This document shows, piece after piece, positions 1 through 10,509 of a DNA stretch of 64,000 bases. Under the pieces are notes generated by a model. It made no database searches, was not told the origin of the DNA, and saw nothing but the letters and a program-made list of their open reading frames with translations. The DNA comes from Rhynchopus sp. YZ270_cl-10. Lineage: Eukaryota > Euglenozoa > Diplonemea > Diplonemida > Diplonemidae. The DNA lies in the NCBI GenBank assembly GCA_964035575.1, contig OZ037843.1:1240001-1304000 (forward strand). Direction: 5' to 3'. Made by a program: the position numbers and the translations under genes. The number at the start of each line of letters is the position of its first letter. The first letter of the stretch is position 1.

Positions 1-2
1 AA

Positions 3-3000
3 GAAACCGGCCACGACAACATCGACGATATGGCGCACAGTCTCCACAGAGAGCGCGGCAAGGTCTCGCACCTCTCGCAACAAAACATGGAGATGCAACG
101 TGAAAAGGACGACCTCCTCAAGCGTCACGAAGACCTCATGTATGATATTTTTCACTTTTTTTTAACCCCTCAGACTAAATCACGAGAGGCTTATGATCAA
201 ATAAACTTTTCTTTATTTTACCCTACCTTTTTTTAACCCCCACAGCAAGGCCATGCAGACTGAAGCAGAGACGACAGAACAGGGCCGCAAGGACGCGCTT
301 GAGCACAGTAGAGGTCTCCTCGAGAAGGAAGCGGAGTACAAGCGTGAGATCAGCAGTGTGCACAGCACCCACTCCAAGAAGGTGGAAGAGTATGTTGCGT
401 GGTGGGGGGACAAACCATTTTTCTGTGGTGTGGCTCATCCCAAAAATAAAGTGTACTTTTTTGTTGGTGTGAAGGGGGGGGGTGCTATTTTGTGCTATTT
501 TGGGGTCGTCAGCCACACCATTTGTACTTCTTTTTGATTATGTTGTGGTGTACTTAGGGGGGGTTTGAGCCACACCATTGAAACATTTTTTAAAACCTCT
601 TCGCCACCTCCGCAGCCTTTCGGAGGACCACGAACGCCAGCTTGCCAAGATCAAGGCGACGCACGACCAAGAGCTCAGTGAGATTATCTATGAGAACGAG
701 CGCATGTACGAGGAGTTCCAGACAAAGATCCAGTCGCTTGAGGACAAGGTGTGTACTTCGCTGGTTTTTGTTTTTGTTTAGTTTTGTTTTTGTATTGTCA
801 AACCCCCCTGCAAAAATAGCAAACCCTCATTGAAAACTGGCAACACCTTTTGTTGCCGCCCTCGTTCTCTTACGGTACGGGCCCAGTCATTAGGTTTCCT
901 TTGTACATCTTCTGTTGTTGGCCGCAGGGTACTTTTGCTTTCATCCGGATGGCTGGCATCGTACGTGGGTCAGTCGGAGGTGCCTGCATTAATAACTTCA
1001 CTTTGTTGTCTGTAACCATTAAAAAGTTTTGTGTTGTGAAATCAGTTACTCTTCAATAACCACCATTTTGCCTTTCACGATGCCAGCCACATCACGACAT
1101 CAGATGGGTCAATCAGAGGTGCCTGCATCACCAACTACCATTTTCCTCCCCCCATCCACATTTTTTCCAAGCTCCTCATGAATCATTCTCTTCCACAGCT
1201 CCGTTCTGAGAAGGACGAAAACGCGAAAGCCATGCGCCTCCTGGAGAAAGACCGTGAAGAGCAGCAGAGGTATACATCTTCAAAGAGTCCATTGTTTCTT
1301 TTCCCCCCCTCGATCTTTGCTTTTTTCCTCTCTGACTTTCGCGTCTACAACACTACTCAGCAAAAAACAAACAGATTATAGTGGAGCACACTCTAGGGTG
1401 GCTACACTAATACAAACCAAGTTTTCAAAAAACAAACAGAACACTGGGCACAAAGCACTTTCAAAACAAAATCATTTTCAAACTCTCCCCTTCCCCTCCA
1501 CCTCCCCTCCACAACAGATACCTGCACGCCGATATCCAACGTCGCGAAGAGATGATCGACAAACTCGACTTCGAGCTCTCCGAGAACACCCAGCTCAAGG
1601 AGAAGTACCTCATCGAGCTGCGCACACTCCGCGAATCCTCCGAACGCGAGAAGGCCGAGGCGAAGTACACCAACGACGCACGCATGGCAGACATGGTCAC
1701 AGAAGCCAACAAGAAAAACGAAGCCAAAGCGGCCAAGATGCGCGAATACGTCCTGCGCGCTGAGGAAGACGCGGACCGCGCCTCGAAGGAAAAGGTGGAG
1801 GTGCAGAAGCACTTCGAGGAGGTCGCGAAGCGGGAGGACAAATACTCGCAGACGTTCGACCTGGTGTGCCACTTCCTGCAGCAGCTCCCTGCGGACGGCG
1901 ACATCCCGAAGGATTGGACGCTGGAGGACATCAAGCGCATGCTGCGCTCCTTCCAGCAGTTCAAGAAGGACTACGCCAGCTACCGCCCCAACAAGGAGTC
2001 CCTCAAGGCCATGCTCCGCATCAACCCCGTACGCAGAGGTGCCGAGCGCATGCGCACCCTCCTCGAGCAGCAGGACGACGACGAGGACGGCTCAGACGAG
2101 CTCAAGGGATCCATCAAAGTCCTCATGGGAGGCATGCAGTGTCCCGACCTTGGTGGCGTAGCGGGTACCATCCCACGCCTCGATGGCTCGCCTGAGAAGG
2201 TATTTGGAATAAAAAAAATCAGATTGGTAAAGTACCGACCCTCCCCCGTGAAATTGCCCCCCCCCCAAAAAACCGGTATTTTGCCCCGACGGACAATCCC
2301 CGTGGTGGGGTGGGGTATTTTACGACCCGTTTTTTAGTTTAGTTTAGTTTTTTAAATTTCCCTTTGTTTTGATCTCCTCATTTGCTCTCCTTACACCACC
2401 GCACCCCTCTTACAGGACCGTGACCACCACGGTGAGTCTGCAGCAGCAGGCTCGGCATACCACATGCAGGGTGCTAGCGCAGCCTCCACGACGCATGCCT
2501 CACTCAAGGCAGGCACCATGGGTAAGAGACGCAGCCGCTCCTCTCCACGCATGTCCTCGGGAGACGTATGTAGAAAATGGGGAAACCATACAATATAAGA
2601 TTCCAAAAAAGTGAGATGGTTATCGGAACCCAAATTCTGTCGTACTTTCTAGGCGAAGAAATTATTACGCATCCCCCGCCGTTTGGTATAAAAGTGTCAC
2701 TTTGTCGTTCCCTCACCCCCTTCTTGTAGTTGTTTGATGCGTTGACGCTTCCACACACACTAAAAATCACCTGTTGGGTGGTGGTGTTGCGGAGCACGGT
2801 TGGGTGAGTGAACGACGTGACACTTTCCGCTCACAAGGTAGTGTGCGTAAAAAGAAAAACAGAGATGGGGGTTTTTGGGGGGAAGAGTTCATTCTTGAAC
2901 GCATTCCCCATATATGCACACACTGTTTTGAATAATCTTAAACGCACCACGTACAGACCTTCCCCGAGCACACATCGCCACTGAAGAAGCGTGCGTCCAA

Positions 3001-3133
3001 GGCTAACATGTCCTCCAACAAGGCAGGGAAGGTGCGTGACTTCACAAAGCAGCCTCTCAAGCAGGAGAAGAAGGATGCGCCAGTCGGGCGGCCTTCTACA
3101 GCATCCCCGCCACCAAACCACAACAGAAAGTGA
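3..3133 (+). CDS. Multi-exon coiled-coil protein, 5' end outside the window
   Basis: Seven exons join in frame: 3-139, 246-389, 616-748, 1199-1269, 1518-2199, 2416-2565 and 2957-3133 (TGA at 3131). All six introns run from GT to AG, with donors GTATG or GTGTG and pyrimidine-rich acceptors. The joined frame gives 497 residues. It is open from the window edge and upstream of the first ATG (position 30), so the gene begins to the left. The protein is highly charged and heptad-like (rich in E, K, Q, R and L) for about 330 residues, then has a PADGDIPKDW stretch, an acidic EQQDDDEDGSDEL patch and a basic Ser/Lys-rich tail. I do not recognise a family. A cytoskeletal or flagellar role would be a guess from the coiled coil alone. 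AATAAA at 3206-3211, about 75 bp after the stop, is a possible polyadenylation signal. Another donor (GTAAGA, 2522) lies inside exon 6, so alternative splicing there is possible. Confidence 0.85.
140..245 (+). other. Intron 1 with a stem-loop repeat copy
   Basis: The intron starts GTATGA and ends CCCCCACAG, phase 2. Positions 174-225 match the dispersed repeat with the ACGAGAGGCTTA core followed by ATAAACTTTTCTT, also found at 9670, 17732, 32742 and 63684. That repeat is therefore tolerated inside a transcribed gene. Confidence 0.75.
749..1198 (+). other. Intron 3 with pieces of a dispersed repeat
   Basis: The intron starts GTGTGTAC and ends TTCCACAG. Two parts recur at 37.07-37.20 kb: a block at 857-891 (core GTTCTCTTACGGTACGG) and one at 967-1003 (core GGTGCCTGCATT). 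A second, weaker copy of the latter is at 1105-1140. These are remnants of an interspersed repeat, with no coding signal. Confidence 0.6.
1270..1517 (+). other. Intron 4 with a CTACACTAATACAA repeat copy
   Basis: The intron starts GTATAC and ends CCACAACAG. At 1381-1440 it holds one of five copies of a short repeat whose core is CTACACTAATACAACCAAG followed by TTTTCAAAA. Confidence 0.7.
2691..2828. mobile_element. MITE-like TIR element inside intron 6
   Basis: The ends are inverted: AAAGTGTCAC, then GTCGTTC and CTCACCC on the left, mirrored on the right by GGGTGAGTGAACGACGTG and ACACTTT. A second copy in opposite orientation is at 27671-27806, and half a copy is at about 14650-14721. No ORF fits in 138 bp, so this is a non-autonomous element. 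It lies within intron 6 (2566-2956) of the coiled-coil gene. Confidence 0.7.
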
Positions 3134-3511
3134 AAAGGTGCAAAAAACAAAAAAAACAAAAACAAAATGTACCCCTTTTTTTGGGGTTTCTTTGCGATTA
3201 TCGATAATAAAATAGCATTTTGGTAAAAATTCCCGTGATTTTCTCTTTCTTTTTTTTTCTTTTTATATCTTGAATCAGGGCAGGATCTCTGTTCTGTGAC
3301 GAAATCCCGAAAAATGGGTCAAAAAAATAAACGAAAAAGTGGGTCGAAGCGAGCCGTTTTTTTAAATTTTTGCCTGACCCGCTTTTTCGTTTTTTTTTCC
3401 TTTCACAAAGTGAGTCAACTGATCCACTTTTTCAAGGGAGGTCCTCCCTGATTGAGTACACAACGGGCGCCGATTGGTGGAAGCAAAAACAGCGGTTTGC
3501 GTAACGTAGTA

Positions 3512-3570
3512 TAGTGGAGTACATCCTCTCGGGTGTCTACACTAATACAACCAAGTTTTCAAAAACAAAA
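3512..3570 (+). repeat. CTACACTAATACAA dispersed repeat, copy 2
   Basis: It reads GTGGAGTACATCC, TCGGGTGT, then CTACACTAATACAACCAAG and TTTTCAAAAA. The same order of blocks is seen at 1381-1440, 3871-3930, 44067-44130 and 49853-49910, always on this strand. Confidence 0.7.
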
Positions 3571-3870
3571 TATGCATGATAAAGCAAAGAGGGAAAGGTG
3601 TATAGAAAGCGCTGCACTGTCCCATGTGTTGTGCTCACAGAGCAGTTTTAGTGGACATTCCCCAATGCATGGGTGAACGTTATATTGATATTTTTCTTTG
3701 GGTATTTTGGGCGATTGTGAGAAAAAGGTTTTCAAAAAGAGGGATGGGTCGAGATTGCAAAGAAAAGACAGCATATTCTGTACAAAAACAAGGAAAAAAA
3801 GGAAGTAAAAAAAAAAAACAATAAAACAATAAAAAAAACAAACGTTTCAAAAAAAAAAAAAATGCAAAAA

Positions 3871-3930
3871 GTAGTGGAGATCATCCTCGGGTGGTCTACA
3901 CTAATACAAAATTTTCAACAACAACAAAAT
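3871..3930 (+). repeat. CTACACTAATACAA dispersed repeat, copy 3
   Basis: Same block order as copy 2. The 3' half is more diverged, with ATTTTCAACAACA replacing the usual end. Confidence 0.65.
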
Positions 3931-4294
3931 GGAAAAAAGGGATTTTTTTTTTTTTGGGGGAGAGAATTTCAGATTTTCCCGGAAATGCAACAAAGCATAT
4001 TTTTTTCGGAGGAAAAAATTTAAAAAAAATGCATAATTGCGTCTCAAAATGCAAGTCGCAGTGGACCTTGTGGAGGTCTTCTTTCCCCTCCCTTCCCCCT
4101 CTCGCGCAGAGAGAACCAAACCATTTTTTTTAAAAAAAACCAAAGTTTTCATTAACCCCTCTCCCGCACACTGCGGGGCAGTGAACCAATTGCCTACGTC
4201 CGCCGTCAGCCCGGTGAGGTGTTGGCATCTTGTCACCGTCTCGTCTCTCTTCTGCGTTTTTGTTTTTTTGTTTTTTTTTTTTTTTGCACAGCAA

Positions 4295-4526
4295 CACGAC
4301 GGGACCTAGTGACAAGTGACAAATGAAAATGACAAGTGAATGACAAGTGAAAAAGGTGACAAGTAAATGACAAGTGAAATGACAAGTAGGTCACTTGTCA
4401 TAACAAGTGAATAGCCTATAGCCCAATAGAAAATCACTTGTCATGACAAGTGACTTTTTTGAGTGAAAAGTGACAAGTGAAATGACATGTGATTTCACTT
4501 GTCACTTGTCACTGGGTCCCATCGTG
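4295..4526. mobile_element. Foldback element with internal TGACAAGTGA repeats
   Basis: The 26-bp terminal inverted repeats differ at two positions (CACGAC/T GGGACCT/C AGTGACAAGTGAC). The interior is built from about a dozen copies of TGACAAGTGA or its complement TCACTTGTCA, so almost the whole element can fold on itself. It encodes nothing. I could not see a clear target-site duplication. Confidence 0.7.
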
Positions 4527-4754
4527 AACCAACTAAACTTCGTTCTTCCCCCCCTACCCCATTTCTCTTTCAAATCTTTTTTTTTGAAAAGGGAACTAAA
4601 ACAACAAGAGAGCTGTTCTTCCTCTTCCTCCTTTCTCAAGCACATCTCCACGTAGAGGGTGAAGGGGGGATATTTTTTTTTTTTTTGGCTTCCAAAAATT
4701 AACGTGTCTTTTTTCTTTCTGAAAGAAAGTTGGGAACATTTTTGTTGATCCCTG

Positions 4755-4859
4755 CACGGTGGAGTCCGCTCAAAATGGGCGGACCCTTTTGGGCGAACTT
4801 TTTAGGACCTTAAGAGTCCGCCCAAAAGGGTACGCCCATTTTGAGCGGACTCCACCGTG
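4755..4859. mobile_element. 105-bp palindromic MITE
   Basis: The arms CACGGTGGAGTCCGCTCAAA and TTTGAGCGGACTCCACCGTG are exact inverted copies. The inner arms (ATGGGCGGACCCTTTTGGGC) are nearly so, around a short centre TTTTTAGGACCTTAA. No coding capacity. Confidence 0.7.
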
Positions 4860-5006
4860 TATACCTATGCTTCCAATTTATTGATTGCATAATATTATGT
4901 TGAAATACTTTCTTTCTGACACTATGTTTGGAAACTTTAAACCCCCTTGTGTGTGCCAACGTACTACATTACTCCATCTTTCAGTTTTTTTTTTGTCGAA
5001 CCTGCC

Positions 5007-5040
<34 letters not shown>

Positions 5041-5240
5041 TCACAGTCTTCTTCGCACCGGGTCGTAGCAAAAAAAAAACAATCCCCCCACAAAAAAGCT
5101 GTCCCAAAAATAAAAAAAACAAAACAAAATTGATGATTAGTGCACATTTATGCACTAATACGGAAGTGAAGCAACCAATTTTTTTTTCTCTAGGGGATGG
5201 GGAGGGAGAATCTGTACACGTCTTTCTTGAAGGGGTGAGA
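4860..5240. other. AT-rich spacer with a T run of about 30
   Basis: Contains an uninterrupted T tract at about 5007-5038. A short block around CAATTTATTGATTGCAT (4875-4910) is shared with 27890-27925. No coding signal. Confidence 0.6.
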
Positions 5241-5242
5241 TA

Positions 5243-6072
5243 TGGGTCAGTCCATAAACCCCCCCCCTTAAAAGGTAACCTTTTGTACTTATGTGTAAAT
5301 GAAATAACTTCCACTCGGACTTTTTGCTCGATTTTTGCTCCTTTGAACTCAGAATGACGTTTCTGAGGTCACAGGAGGAAAAATCGAGCAAAAAGTCCGA
5401 GTAGAAGATAGATGAAATAATGTCGAGAGGTATAAAAGTTCCCTTTGAATTGGGTTTTGGGTGGGTTTCACGGGTAAACCTGTCCTAAAAATTATTTTTT
5501 AATATTTGTGACACTTCCGAGCATCTCCGGGTGGAAACCACCTCCAGAATAGGCCTGGGGCACCCTGTGGGGTGAAATTTCACCGGTTGTCCACCCCAGG
5601 ATACGAAAAAATGCAAAAAAATAGTGAAAAAGTAGCTTTTTCAGGGGTTTGGTCATTTTGGGCAAAAGAGCCATTTTTCTGGGAAAACACAAAAAAAGGT
5701 CAAAAAAACAGCATAATTTACCCTCCTTTGCGGCAAATATGCCCCAAAAATGGTTTTTGGGTCTATTTCCACCTGTTTTTGACATTTTTGGCACTTTTTC
5801 TGGCGATTTTTTGGTAAACTTAGGTCAAAAAACAGGTTTACCCGTGAAACCCACCCAAAACCCAATTCAAAGGGAACTTTTATACCTCTCGACATTATTT
5901 CATCTATCTTCTACTCGGACTTTTTGCTCGATTTTTCCTCCTGTGACCTCAGAAACGTCATTCTGAGTTCAAAGGAGCAAAAATCGAGCAAAAAGTCCGA
6001 GTGGAAGTTATTTCATTTACACATAAGTACAAAAGGTTACCTTTTAAGGGGGGGGGTTTATGGACTGAGCCA
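5243..6072. mobile_element. TA-flanked foldback element, short form
   Basis: Arms of about 245 bp (left about 5243-5490, right about 5826-6072) are near-perfect inverted copies. The ends read TGGGTCAGTCCATAAACC (TGGCTCAG on the other side) and TA sits immediately outside each end, so a TA target duplication is likely. The end sequence, the GAGCAAAAAGTCC motif and a CTCAGA-bearing inner part are shared with the palindrome at 6471-7734, so the two belong to one family. The centre (about 5491-5825) has no recognisable gene. Confidence 0.75.
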
Positions 6073-6470
6073 TATACCTTGTGTGGTCTTTCGCATGGAC
6101 TACACTTCTTCAACAGCTTAGCAAATCTTTTGTTATTTTTTTCCCCATACTTCAATACTTCAGGCATAACGCGGGATGTATGTTTTTTTCTTTTTTCCAT
6201 TTTTTTTTTTCTCTCTTGTTGGGTGGTTATCGTTAAACTGTCGACCACCACATAATGTTTTTTTCTCTGTACAACACGCAGCAGAACTTTCCCCCGCCCC
6301 ACTTCCCACTGTGTTCACATCTTCTTTTTTTTTAGATTATTTTTCTCGATATTTTTTTTTTTTAAATTTTTGATTTTTTGATATTTTGCAAATGGTGATA
6401 ACCCCAAAAAAAAACACACACAGCAACTTTTCGCAACTTTTCACAACGCAGTTACTGTGAAAAGCGAATA

Positions 6471-7734
6471 TGGCACGGTCCATAAACCACCCCCCCCAAA
6501 AGGTAACCTGGGGTCCTTATTTTTATTTCATCTGGGTTCTACTGGGACTTTCTCCCCAATTTTTTTTTAAATGAACTCAGAGTTAAGTTTCTGGGTTCAA
6601 TAAAAAAAACGACGAGCAAAAAGTCCAATTGGAAATTTGATGGATACCCCCCGAGAGCAAAATAAACCAACGGTAAAAATTGGTACCCTTGGTTTCCTAT
6701 AGGTTCCTATAGGAAACCTACATTTTCCCATAATTTCCCACACAACTTACTTGACAACAGGATGAAAACAAATACAAAAATGGCAAAAGTGAGTAAAACC
6801 GTGCAAGGGGCACTGGACTTTGCTAGGGCTCTGGGGGAAACGCAGTTCTCAGGGGAGAAGACTCGCAAGGAGGTTCTTGCCTACGCGAAGGCACGCAGTT
6901 GTTACCGTAGGGGTTTCCGGGAAGACGTGTGGTTCAAAGCTTTATGGAAAGCGAGAGGAATATCCCTCATCCTTCACAGGAAGAACACCACCCGTGGGGG
7001 ACGCGCGGTCCAACTGTATTTCGGACCCACTCCTTCAGCAAATCGACATCACGACATTTCGGCTCCTTTCCTGGCACAATATCAGGCAGACCTTCCTCTT
7101 CCTCCTCCTCCTCCTCATCCTCCTCCTCCTCCGTACCTTCTGATGGCACACCCACACACTCATCCAGGTTACTGCAGAAATACAGTTGGACCGCGCGTCC
7201 CCCACGGGTGGTGTTCTTCCTGTGAAGGATGAGGGATATTCCTCTCGCTTTCCATAAAGCTTTGAACCACACGTCTTCCCGGAAACCCCTACGGTAACAA
7301 CTGCGTGCCTTCGCGTAGGCAAGAACCTCCTTGCGAGTCTTCTCCCCTGAGAACTGCGTTTCCCCCAGAGCCCTAGCAAAGTCCAGTGCCCCTTGCACGG
7401 TTTTACTCACTTTTGCCATTTTTGTATTTGTTTTCATCCTGTTGTCAAGTAAGTTGTGTGGGAAATTATGGGAAAATGTAGGTTTCCTATAGGAACCTAT
7501 AGGAAACCAAGGGTACCAATTTTTACCGTTGGTTTATTTTGCTCTCGGGGGGTATCCATCAAATTTCCAATTGGACTTTTTGCTCGTCGTTTTTTTTATT
7601 GAACCCAGAAACTTAACTCTGAGTTCATTAAAAAAAAAATTGGGGAGAAAGTCCCAGTAGAACCCAGAGGAAATAAAAATAAGGACCCCAGGTTACCTTT
7701 TGGGGGGGGGGGGGGTGGTTTATGGACTGACCCA
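6471..7734. mobile_element. 1.26-kb near-perfect palindrome, TA-flanked foldback transposon
   Basis: The left arm (6471 to about 7022) and right arm (about 7180-7734) are inverted copies over about 550 bp with very few differences, around a centre of about 157 bp. The termini TGGCACGGTCCATAAACC and TGGGTCAGTCCATAAACC match the element at 5243-6072, and TA lies outside each end. Each arm carries the same ORF start pointing inwards. The structure looks like a DNA transposon that kept one end and the first part of its gene and then duplicated it in inverted orientation. High identity between arms implies a recent origin or ongoing homogenisation. Confidence 0.8.
6967..7437 (-). CDS. Unrecognised ORF inside the palindromic element
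   Basis: 156 residues beginning MKTNTKMAKVSKTVQG. The first 87 residues are encoded identically by the other arm (from 6762 on the + strand). Only the minus-strand reading crosses the centre with a protein-like sequence: CSNLDECVGVPSEGT, a run of mainly Glu, then GLPDIVPGKEPK and DVDLLKEWV. It then runs into the other arm and becomes an antisense artefact. The true gene probably continued in an ancestral full-length element. I do not recognise the family. The Lys/Arg-rich start could be DNA-binding, but that is only a guess. Confidence 0.4.
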   Translation of the reverse strand: MKTNTKMAKVSKTVQGALDFARALGETQFSGEKTRKEVLAYAKARSCYRRGFREDVWFKALWKARGISLILHRKNTTRGGRAVQLYFCSNLDECVGVPSEGTEEEEDEEEEEEEEGLPDIVPGKEPKCRDVDLLKEWVRNTVGPRVPHGWCSSCEG

Positions 7735-8899
7735 TATGCTTTATTTTTTTTTTTGTATTGTTGCCAGGGCGTTCGCTATCGCCATCGTTTTTTCCTGATC
7801 GTGGCGAAATGCCAAAAAATCCGAAATTTTTGCTTTTTTACTAGTGCTTAAAATAGGTCAAAAAAAAATTTTCCCGCCGGAGAGAAGCTAGTTCGTGGGG
7901 GGTGAATCCCTGGTACTGAGTGGTCAAAAAAAATTGCGATTTGCGCGTGATCCCTTCCCCAGCACAAGTGCTATTACAGCTGAACTTTCCTGATACTAAA
8001 ACCAGCAAAACGATGGAGAATTTCATCAATCCCCCCCTCACTGAGGGTCTCTTTGTGCTGTTTAATCAAACAGATGCACAAGAGAGAGGCATCTGTCATA
8101 TGAGACTTCATCCTTAGTTTGATTATTTTCAATAAACTAAAACGTCTCTCTGCCGTTGAAGATAGAGTTGACACGAGCAGTGACACCTTCTATAACAGGG
8201 GGTACGGGGCACCTTCAGCAGACTGCAGGATTGAGGAGCGGGAGTGCTGGGGAAACTTCCTCTCACGGCAGGCGGGTTTGCGGATGATTTTGAGTACAGT
8301 GGACACCCCTCTGCGACCCCCCCTCCGGGGGGGTCTACAGGGTGGTGGGGAGAAATCTCTCTCTCTTTTTTTTTTTTTTTTTTCCCCTTTTTTTTTTTTT
8401 ATTTATTTATTTATACAGGGTTTCGCCCCGGTGGGGCGAAGCCCTGGGGCGAAATAAAATGTCATTTTTTCAGGAAAAGATTTTTTTAACGAAAAAAAAT
8501 ATTTTTCGCCCCGGGGCGAACGCCCTGATTGTTGCGAAAAGTTGTGATGGACCCCCCCTGAATAGCAAGAATAAGAGAAAAAATTTTACAGGAAGACAGA
8601 TACCAGGCTTGGTCTGTATGTCATTTCCGGTCTAAAAATTAAACCATTTTTTTTTTTAAAATGCACTCGGGTAGAGTGCCATGCCTCCCCCCTCACCCCT
8701 ATTTTTTATTTTATTTGTTATTTTTTCAAAAAGGAAAAGGGAAGGGAAACGGAACGGGGGAGGGGGAGGGGGAAACAACACACAACAACGTTCGGGCAGG
8801 GGAAGGTATGATAGTGAACACAACGCATTTCTTCGTCGTTTTTTTTTTTTTTTTTGTTTTTTTTTGTTTTGTTTTGTGCTGCAAGGTCCTGAGAAGAAC
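7735..8899. other. AT-rich spacer with tight GC hairpins
   Basis: No supported gene. Palindromes include ACCCCCCC/GGGGGGGT around TCC (8316-8334), GGGC/GCCC around GAA (8434-8444) and the unbroken palindrome TTCGCCCCGGGGCGAA (8505-8520). Long T runs occur at about 8369-8400 and 8839-8875. Confidence 0.6.
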
Positions 8900-9070
8900 T
8901 ACCGTATTCGTACAAATTATCGACCATAAAAAAGGTCGAACATTTTTACGGTCGAACATTACTGTATCTAATGTTCGGCTGTAAAACAGGTCGAACTTCC
9001 AGGAAAATCCTGAAATAGTCCTACATATTTTCGAACATTAGTACGGTCGATAATTTGTACGAATACAGTA
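8900..9070. mobile_element. TA-type MITE, CCGTATTCG family
   Basis: The ends TACCGTATTCGTACAAATTA and TAATTTGTACGAATACAGTA are inverted, with one or two mismatches, and begin and end in TA, so a TA target is likely. An inner motif GGTCGAACATT is repeated. A shorter relative with the same ends is at 29316-29425. No ORF. Confidence 0.7.
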
Positions 9071-10509
9071 CGTTATCTCTGTATGATTTTTTCTGTTTTA
9101 GTGCCTGCGTCCGCCCGTGTCCGGTGAGACGTTTGACACTTTCAACACTTTTCTTTTCTGTGATCTCGTGTGTCACTCCCCCTTGCTGCTCCTGTAGGGT
9201 GGATAGGCAACTGAGAGGCTTAAGTTCATCGTTCATCCAAAACTATTTCGGTATAGCCTGATCATTTGTACCAAAGGTACACTGCTCACGAGAGGGCTTT
9301 TGTATTTCAACTCTACTTTTTTTTTTGTATCGATGTTTGAGGTTGCGCTGTCACGAGAGAGAGGGCTTTGGAGTTCATGACTGCATGTGGCTGAATGGGG
9401 TTACCTTCAGAGGGGGGGCGCAAAAAAAAGTGCGCAAGAAGTGCAAATCAGCCCTCGAAATTTTTTTTGATAAAACAACTTGTTGTCAATTCTAAAAAGA
9501 TTGGAGGCAGCGCTGCAGGGCAAACAAAACGGATTGAAAAAAACAGAAGCTTGCTTGTTTTCTTTGAGTACTCAATTAACCACAACAACCGTACTTCAGG
9601 TTAACACATTTTTTCACCTTTTTGTTTTCCCGGCTTTGAGCGCACAAACAAAAGACCCGATCTTTTCTAGGTGACTAATCACGAGAGGCTTTGGTTCATC
9701 TCTAAACTTTTCCTTTTTTTTTGATCCATGAGGGGAAAAAGGGTGCAAAAAGTGCGCAGAAGTGCGCAAGAAGTGCGAATTACTCCCCCCTTCAGCCACA
9801 CCAATGACACCTTTTCCCCCATTATTTAACCAGTGTTCTCCTCCGCGGGGAGACGTCGCATTGCCAATAGAATCTGAAATGAAATCCTCCTCATTTCGAA
9901 AATTCTGCTTTTTTCGTGAACTCTTGAGAGCCCTGATTCCAACCTGCTTTTCTTTTCTTTTCTCTTTGTTCAATTTTTTCCCCTAAATTTTAAAAAACCC
10001 TTTTGAGCGCAGCGATACAAAAAAAAAAAAAAGAAAATGGACAGTGATGACTGTTAATATGGCAGCTACACTACTCCAAAAAAATTACCAAAAAAAAGAA
10101 AAAGGGGGGCAGGGCAAATGAACAGCAGGATAGTTACAAAGTTTTTTTTTTAAACCCCTCCCCCTACCTACAACGATAAAACCATAAAAGATCTGCCGAT
10201 TAAAAAAAGCACAAAATGATTATGAAAAAACAAAGCAAAATTATTTTCTCCCACCGTGAAACCACAAAGTAAAAACCGCAAATCATGTAAGTTGCTTCAC
10301 TGTGGTATAGGGGGAGCACTGACTGGCATAGCCCGATAGAACCACCCCCGCAAAGGATAGGATGTAGTGTAGAGAGTTGACGCAGCTTTCTGTCCCTTCA
10401 CGAGCCATGTGCTTTTCTTTCTCCGTTTGTGTTTTTTTTTTTATATACCCCTGTTGTTTTTGTTGCCCCAAACCCAAAACACCTGCAAAAACAGAGGCAC
10501 AAAAAAAAC
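9071..10509. other. Spacer upstream of the Ubl-LRR gene
   Basis: Holds a GTGAGACGTTTG...CACTTTCAAC repeat copy (9101-9160) and a stem-loop repeat copy (9670-9722), with related CACGAGAG fragments near 9290 and 9355. No supported coding region. Just before the gene, CAAAAACAG (about 10485-10493) could be a splice acceptor in the leader. Confidence 0.5.
9670..9722 (+). repeat. ACGAGAGGCTT stem-loop repeat copy
   Basis: Reads GGTGACTAATCACGAGAGGC, then TTTGGTTCATC and TCTAAACTTTTCC ending in a T run. The hairpin pairing is weaker here than in the copies at 32742 and 63684. Confidence 0.6.

Larger units (their letters stand above)
3134..4294. other. AT-rich spacer downstream of gene 1
   Basis: No convincing coding sequence. 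It holds the poly(A) signal of gene 1, long A and T runs, two copies of the CTACACTAATACAA repeat (3512-3570, 3871-3930) and, at about 4192-4229, a diverged copy of the repeat that elsewhere reads GTGAGGCGTTTGCACTTTC. Confidence 0.6.

Noticed and set aside
6762-7232. Plus-strand ORF in the palindrome as a second gene
   Set aside because: Its first part duplicates the minus-strand ORF, and its centre is a frame-shadow Pro run. Only the minus-strand reading through the centre looks like protein.
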